In this document: positions 57,784 through 64,000 of the stretch, piece after piece
Position numbering within the stretch: the first letter of the stretch is position 1
Layout of the letters: the number at the start of each line of letters is the position of its first letter
Source: Aphrocallistes beatrix
Taxonomy: Eukaryota > Porifera > Hexactinellida > Sceptrulophora > Aphrocallistidae
Length of the DNA: 64,000 nt
Assembly: GCA_963281255.1 (NCBI GenBank)
Contig: OY725495.1
Span: 1,116,001-1,180,000, forward strand
Reading direction: 5' to 3'
Translations under genes and position numbers: made by a program
Notes under the pieces: generated by a model
Seen by the model: only the letters and a program-made list of their open reading frames with translations
Told to the model about the DNA's origin: nothing
Databases searched by the model: none

Positions 57784-58175
57784 CATGGGATTTTGACCCG
57801 CACCAAATAACATTGTAGAATATTAGCCGTGGGATTTTGACCCGCACCAAATAACATTGTAGAATATTAGCCGTGGGATTTTGACCCGCACCAAATAACA
57901 TTGTAGAATATTAGCCATGGGATTTTGACCCGCACCAAATAACATTGTAGAATATTAGCCATGGGATTTTGACCCGCACCAAATAACATTGTAGAATATT
58001 AGCCATGGGATTTTGACCCGCACCAAATAACATTGTAGAATATTAGCCATGGGATTGTGACCCACTCTAAATAACATTGTAGAATATTAGCCGTGGAATT
58101 GTGACCCACTCTAAATTACAACATTATAATCTATAATACATATAATTAGCCGTGGGATTTTGACCCGCACCACGG
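57784..58175. repeat. 44-bp minisatellite
   Basis: Eight units starting at 57784, 57828, 57872, 57916, 57960, 58004, 58048 and 58092, each GGGATTTTGACCCGCACC plus CATTGTAGAATATTAGCC; the last two carry GTGACCCACTC variants. A degenerate ninth unit follows a ~20-bp interruption. Confidence 0.95.
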
Positions 58176-58548
58176 ACATGTGCATATTTACTATGCATTC
58201 TTCTATCTCCAATCTCTTAGGGGTTTAAAATTTCTAAACATTGGCACCAAGACTAGAGTGGCCGTAATTTTTGGGGCTGTATTCATACTTTCTAACCTGA
58301 ACAATGATTGTCGCTGGAAGGCAACGGTGCAATTAGGGGTCATGGACTGGAAGCATTTATAAGTATTATCTTAATTAAGTAACTCATTTGCGTTATCATG
58401 TTTCTAGCTCATTAATTATCTACAATGTTATAATGAAGCGAAGAATCATTAATATGTACACGTAATAAAATTTCCTGATATACTCCATTAATAGCAATCA
58501 ATTATAAATCATACATAAATATATAACTAGACTATGAGTCTGTGTGCA

Positions 58549-58905
58549 TCATGTTCCTCTCCAGGTAGTGTAGGTATAAACAGAGCGATGTGTGGACGTA
58601 GTACTAGCGACTAGTTGTCTAGCTGTGATGGCCTCCACCTCCCCTAATAGCCATCCCGTTCCTCTCCAGGTAGAATTGCAGAGCGATGTTAATTCAATAC
58701 GTTCTAGTGTCTAGCTGTGATGGCCTCCACCTCCCCTAATAGCCATCCCGTTCCTCTCCAGGTAGGATTGCAGAGCGATGTTAATTCAATACGTTCTAGT
58801 GTTTAGCTGTGATGGCCTCCACCTCCCCTAATAGCCATCCCGTTCCTCTCCAGGTAGGATTGGTTTACAACAGATCGATGTGAATGCAATAGTAGTGACT
58901 TGATA
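58549..58905. repeat. 92-bp tandem repeat (~3.5 units)
   Basis: Repeats of GATGGCCTCCACCTCCCCTA ... CGTTCCTCTCCAGGTAG ... GCAGAGCGATGTTAATTC, with units starting at 58627, 58719 and 58811, a divergent unit before and a partial one after. Each unit contains a CCAGGTAG motif that looks like an exon-intron boundary, but no coding frame accompanies it. Confidence 0.9.
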
Positions 58906-59394
58906 TTAGAAGTAAGATTTCCCTTTCCCACCCATAAAGTTGGGATGCCGATCCAATCAATAAAAAATGGGGGAGCCTTATATAAAAGTTTATTTCCATA
59001 AAAAGTTTATTTCCAAAGTTTATTTCCATAAAATCAAAGATGTACCAGCTTTAACACCATTTGATTGGAAATTATCAGAAAACTTTCGTCCGCGTATCAT
59101 TAACTGGGCAGGATTGGCATCCCTACTTACAGACATTCGCTCTCTTCAGACATGTCAATAGCATACATGCCAACTGTCCCGTTGTTCGCGGGACGTCCCG
59201 CTTTTTCACTCTTCTCCTGAGCTAATTTTGATACGTGTCCAGTTTTTACATGAAATCTCCCCATTATGTCCCGTTTTGTTGGATTCTGTGTCTAATACTT
59301 TTCTATTCCGTCCCGCCATGTCCCGCGAAATTCAACGCTGCGTCCCGCTTTTATCATGACTCAGGTCAATGGTCGCATTGTTTTCGAATGTATC
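58906..59394. other. no gene assigned
   Basis: A 64-codon frame at 58967-59161 (VPALTPFDWKLSENFRPRII region) has protein-like composition but no partner exon. 59170-59350 carries five 'gtcccg' motifs in one orientation. Confidence 0.35.
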
Positions 59395-59600
59395 GCTAAT
59401 CGAGTATACTGTCGATTGAGTGTTCCGTCAGTCGAGTGTTCCGTCAATCGAAGGTACCGTTTTTTGAATGTGTGACAGTCGTATGCCGGCAGTCGAAAGT
59501 ACGATAGCCGAATTTATGACAGTCAAATGTACGACCATCCAATTTAAGATAGTCGAGTGAACCGAAAGTCGATTGTACCGATGTTTTAATAGAGTTAGAG
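59395..59600. repeat. degenerate ~20-bp tandem repeat
   Basis: About ten diverged copies of a GTCGAGTGTTCCGTCAGTCG-like unit. Confidence 0.7.
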
Positions 59601-60658
59601 TATGTAGTCGAGTCAAAATCACAGACAACATAACGAGGGCTTGCAATTGATCGAATTCGGTAGGTTTGCAATTGATCAACAGTAGAAATTGAATTGACTT
59701 GAGAATTGATCAACTGATTTCGGATTGCGAGGAAGAATGGTGTTTATTTTGTGAAATAAAGAATATGAGTTTGCTAGGGGCATTGGGCATGGTTATTAGG
59801 AGCCAAAGTAAATTTAGGGTTTTTAGTATCGAATATTTTAAAAACTAGCCGGTTGAGGCATTTTTAAGGAACAGGTATATCTAACTTGTTATTCACTTCC
59901 TTAATCCAGTTTTGCAGATTATTCGCCCTTAATCGGTCAACCCAATCATTCGATCAATTGCGAGCGTCTCAATATAACGATTGGTATCTACGTAATTGTT
60001 ATTCAATTACTGTCGACCCTCGTTAGTACGCTTTATGTGCACTACGGTATAGAGATAATTTTAAAGTGTACTAAGTATCTATCCAGGTTAAGCCTTATCT
60101 GTGTTCGTACTGACGAGAGCCGAGTCGACTATATTATCCCAAATATGCATCCAAGATAATCCCGCTATGTATGGGTAAATAAGGAGTTAATCTAAGCTGA
60201 ATTAATCACTTTAGTCAGTCAAAACTTTGTACAGAGTACATTTTAATTCGGATTATGACAGCATATATGACGTAGAATAACAATTAGATACCCACCGTTG
60301 ACACCAGACATAAGCCTCAAACTAATTAAACAACTTACTCAGGCAATTAAATAATAAGTATATATATATAAATTAGATACGTATTATATAAAACTCACTT
60401 GCTATTCTGTTCCAATTTTTGTGTTTCGCCCCGGCTTGGACTCGTCAGTTGCGTTGCCTCTCCCGCAATACACTTGAGATGGATTTCTGGTGGTGAAGTG
60501 TTACTTTGTTCCGCCACTTGGGATTTGCTGTTGCAGGTCACGTGTTCTTATCTGGGCTCACCACGATAGAGATTGCGTTGCCTGAATAACCTCGAGCAGA
60601 GGTCCCAACAAGGTTCGACGTACCTTGCCTTTGAGCGCTTTCGGATGAAGAAAAAGAA
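59601..60658. other. 3' flank of the integrase-peptidase gene
   Basis: No gene seen. A short pogo-like inverted pair (CTGTCGACCCTCGTTAGTAC ... CTGACGAGAGCCGAGTCGAC) lies at 60006-60137. No transposon terminus belonging to the gene to its right was recognised. Confidence 0.45.
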
Positions 60659-63600
60659 TTAGTCAGAAGAGTGCAAGAGGTAGAATACAGTATTGAGTGT
60701 CCCAGGGAAGTTGTCACAGTCCCATGCCTCAGTTGTTGGTGTCCTCATCCCGTCATATCTATAGAATTTTTCGTTGTCGTACAGAATAGAATAGAAGTGA
60801 TTTCGGAGTAAGATGGAGAAGCCGACTAGTTGATAGTGCAGCGTTTGATGGTCATGGCCGATGGTAAAATGTTTGTCGATATATGATATTGCAAGTTGCT
60901 TGTCGATGTTAGGGAGATGTCCGATTTCAATTGTAAGAAGAGTAGGAATTGATTTGAATTGGCCAGATTGTCTTTCGAAGATGGAATTAGTTGACCCACA
61001 AGATTTGCATTTACTTGGGAGGAGTTTGCGACTAACTGAAGACTCTAAGTTGGTGATGACGCTCCCTATGGTACCTAGCATACAGGTGGTGTTGAAGGTG
61101 TTTGAGCATTGGTGGCATTTAAATGTGGAGATGTAGCGATCATTGCATAGGTCCAAGGTACGTAGAAATTTAATGATATTACCCTCTGATCCGAAAAAGT
61201 CATAACATTTAACCAGCGACTGGTAGATAATTTTTAGCCCAATATGTGAAGCAATGTACTCTCGCAGTTCATCAAATTTCTTACTGGCGACAAGAGAATA
61301 GATTTGATGGAATTTGCAGGTTGATGGTGTTGTTCCGATTATTTTCAGTGAATTAATGATTTTGTCCTGATTTAAACTTAGAATTTCCACTATGTTGTCG
61401 ACTGGGCAGGTGTTAAGTTGTAGGACGTTGTTGTATTCGCCCTCCCATTTAGGGAATGTTATAGATTGTAATGAGTCTTCAGTAGCGCTAGCGAGGTTTT
61501 CAGATGGTGATGATGGTGTTGATTCGATGGTAATAATTTCTGATTCTTTCGGGAAGATCAACTCAATCACTACAGGGAACAGAACTGTGAGAGGGTAATC
61601 GTAATCCCTTCTTTTCTCGAGTTGACTTTCGCTGGGATGGGAATTACGATATTCATTATACCATCGAGTGACAGTGATGGCAATATATTCCTTAGTTATG
61701 TAATTGATGGTAGTTGATGGGTGGTGATCATATAGTGTAGTGAGTGATGTTAGTGATTGAGCTTTAGTGGCAAGGGTTTCGTGAAGATCTGTTAAGTAGG
61801 TGTTGTTGAGAAGTGATGATAATACTTGAGGTTTGATGTCGTTAAATTTGTTGTCTAGTATTTCTTTTTCTGTCTCAGATAGTAGCTGTTCTTGGCTGTC
61901 AAATGTCTCTTCTGTCGCTCCCAAAGTTAAGGAATCCATATCGTCATAGGATTCTAAGAATATAGCCAATTTAACTTCAGACAAGTAAATAACTTATCGA
62001 TACTAATATTACTCACGAATAGAATTGATGGATGGCTCGAGTATTGCTTTGTTTACTGATGTCTCCGTATCCTAAAATAAAATAATCAAATTTGTAGGAA
62101 TTGATAGCATTTTAATTAAAAATTACTAAAATTTCACTTACTGCAGAATTAGTGCGTTTATGATATATTCGAGAAAGGTGGATTGGTATCTTTGTTGTCT
62201 TTTTGCTGTTGAGATCGGTATGTGCAATAATATGGCTTGGTGTCACTCTATCTACTGAATATGGTCCAAGATATTTCTTTGCATTTTTGGTTCCAGGAAG
62301 ATGTTTGGATTTTTTGATGTTGTGTACAAGTACTTGGTCTCCTTCCTCAAATTCCGACCTAAATTTAGCTACTTAGTTAAGTAAAGATTTGTGAGTCATG
62401 ATGAATTGAATTTACGTCAACAGAAAATATTTTAAGTATGAGATGAGAAGACATACGAATTGCAAAGCTTCTTTGAGAAAATATGCTATGGTGATGCTAT
62501 CATCATTGTCATTACTTTCTGTTATTGGAACCAAATACTAAAAATAAGAATTACTCACCTGTTACGTTTTAGTTTACGGTCAAAATTCCGTTTTTGAATT
62601 TTCTGTTCTTTTTTGATATTGTCGATAGCAAACATTCTATCAGTATCACGAGTTTCATCTATTTCTTGCATCCACTCATCATCATTATTTGGTAACTCAT
62701 AGGGATCTGCTTCGTCAATGGCCATTGGAATGGCATCACGTTGGGGGCATCCTGGATCAGAGGTACAACCGTCTTCATTTGGCTCAGAACGGTCGTCGTT
62801 ATTTGATGATGAGGTAATCAAGTTGAGAAGGTTAGAGGAATCATAATCTCTCCCGAACATAAGATAGAATGGAGTGTACCCTGTAGAGCGTTTTTTCTGA
62901 GTGTTTGCTGACAAAACTGCTGGTTGTAGTTTTGCTGTCCATTCTGTATCTGCATTACTCCTCAATTTGTAAATTTTACTAATTCAAAGTTAACTAAATA
63001 AATAGAGAGTAACCAATAATATGGGGTGAGATAGATAAATAAGACTCTTACTTTTTGATAATTTTATTGTGCGCTTCAACAAGTCCATTACTTTGTGGAT
63101 GGTAAGCAGTGGTTCTTCTAAGCTCAACATCAAGTTGTGAGTGGAAATCTTGAAATTCCTAAAACAATCAAAATATTCCTAAGTATGCCACCTGATACTT
63201 TCACATTTATTCAATGGCTTAATTGGGACGTTAGCTTAAAAAAAATGGAGTACACAGCTAATTTAGCTAATTTAGAGTTTCCACTACGTTGAAGCTGGTG
63301 AATATCAAATAATGTCAATGTATACCAGACGTACTTAATTAATTAAGATAGTAAAGAGGGGTGTATTTTCTTGTTTATTCTTTAAATATGATACAATTAA
63401 CTATTAAATTAACTATATATGTATAAGTATCAGCGGGTGTACTTTATATATATGTTTATACCTTGCTCGAGAATTCTTTGCCTTGGTCGCTCTGGATAAC
63501 TTTAGGAACTCCGAATATAAGATAGATATCTTGTAAGCGATTCAATACCTCCCTGGATGTTTTAGTTTTGAGAGGGCGTGCGACTACAAATTTGCTCAGG

Positions 63601-64000
63601 TAGCAGACAATGACCAAAATATGCTGAAATCCGAAAGAATCTGGGGTCATATTGCAAATTAGATCAATTCCACAGTGATGCCAGGGGTTTTGTGGAGGTG
63701 GAATGGGTTGGAGTTCTCGTTGGGGCTGAGGTGGGAGTGCTGCATTAGATTGGCAGTCGTGACAGGTTTTTATCTAAAAGGATAAAATAAGTGAATAATT
63801 TTATTCATTCTAATTCATTGAATGGGAATTTCTTACATATTGTCGAACATCTTCGTGAATGCCGATCCAGTCGTATTTGTTACGAATGCCATCAATCGTA
63901 GCATTGATACCAGGGTGAGTAGTATCATGGTAGAAACTGATGATATGATTGATTTCGGATTCAAGTGGAATCTCAAGGTATTTCACGACTCCATTCTTCC
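60659..64000 (-). CDS. integrase-USP fusion gene (Ginger1-like transposase or domesticated integrase with C-terminal deubiquitinase-like peptidase), 5' part off-window
   Basis: Seven exons join in consistent phase by GT-AG introns: >64000-63837, 63773-63462, 63158-63052, 62978-62559, 62358-62142, 62071-62017, 61974-60659. In order they give an HHCC zinc module (FYHDTTHPGINAT ... TCHDCQ); the integrase core WHHCGIDLI (Asp), VIQSDQGKEF (Asp), TAYHPQSNGLVEAH (Glu, exactly 35 residues later); a Gypsy-like YTPFYLMFGRD block; a GPY/F module (GDQVLVHNIKK ... YLGPYSVDRV ... IHLSRIYHK); and in the last exon a USP-like peptidase. Numbering from a TTG at 61984: Cys193 in NTCPVDN, zinc pairs C290/C293 and C326/C329, His396 in NHFYSILYD, Asp411 in YRYDG. 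No stop or frameshift was seen. Introns argue against a recent LTR retroelement. Ginger1 transposons have this integrase type and often a C-terminal protease (OTU or ULP); a USP-like one is, to my knowledge, unusual. Confidence 0.85.

Noticed and set aside
57784..58175. 44-bp repeats considered as a CRISPR array
   Set aside because: The whole 44-bp unit is repeated with no variable spacer, so it is an ordinary minisatellite.
60659..64000. Reading the right-hand gene as the pol/3' end of an ordinary Ty3/Gypsy retrotransposon
   Set aside because: Six phase-consistent introns are retained, which retrotransposition would remove, and no LTR was seen on the 3' side.

Overview
Eukaryotic nuclear DNA, most likely from an AT-rich invertebrate animal. 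The evidence is spliced genes with short GT-AG introns (42-190 bp), a BEN-domain gene, and transposons typical of animals (mariner/Tc1, pogo, hAT, Harbinger, Merlin, Ginger/KRBA2-like, Helitron-like). I cannot name the species. Only four stretches look like intact protein genes: a terminal exon of a beta-propeller protein (539-2080, +), a single-exon BEN-domain protein (12055-13005, +), a 595-residue orphan protein (40976-42763, -), and a multi-exon gene running off the right edge (60659-64000, -). Nearly everything else is transposable elements, their relics and satellites.

Layout. 1-2.1 kb: propeller exon. 3.4-11 kb: hAT-type miniature elements with exact 8-bp target duplications, and the first cluster of a ~0.5 kb Helitron-like repeat (called the 'A-repeat' here). 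12-13 kb: BEN gene. 13-21.6 kb: nested Tc1, pogo and hAT miniature elements. 21.5-30.2 kb: a 1.08 kb foldback palindrome, a decayed LTR-type element with a peptidase relic, and a Harbinger transposase relic. 30.44-30.64 kb: 200-N gap. 30.64-39.26 kb: the 21.55-30.17 kb block repeated in direct orientation, almost base for base. 39.3-45 kb: more nested elements around the orphan gene. 46.3-49.6 kb: two inverted Merlin copies, one split by a mariner. 49.8-55.7 kb: a stack made of an A-repeat, a KRBA2/Ginger-like transposon, a hAT transposon with its 8-bp duplication, a Harbinger-like miniature element and a palindrome-rich element. 56-59.6 kb: LINE fragment and tandem repeats. 60.6-64 kb: the integrase/peptidase gene.

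The most notable object is the right-hand gene. Seven exons can be joined with consistent reading phase. They encode an integrase zinc-binding (HHCC) module, a complete D,D35E integrase core, a GPY/F module and a C-terminal USP-like cysteine peptidase with Cys, His, Asp and a CxxC/CxxC zinc site in place. A decayed paralogue of the peptidase lies at 24.6-25.6 kb (and again at 33.7-34.6 kb in the duplicated block), between a gag/protease relic and an LTR-like repeat. The linkage of this peptidase to integrase-bearing mobile DNA is therefore seen at two independent loci. The 9 kb duplication beside the gap is most simply an unmerged assembly overlap or alternative haplotype, not a biological duplication.
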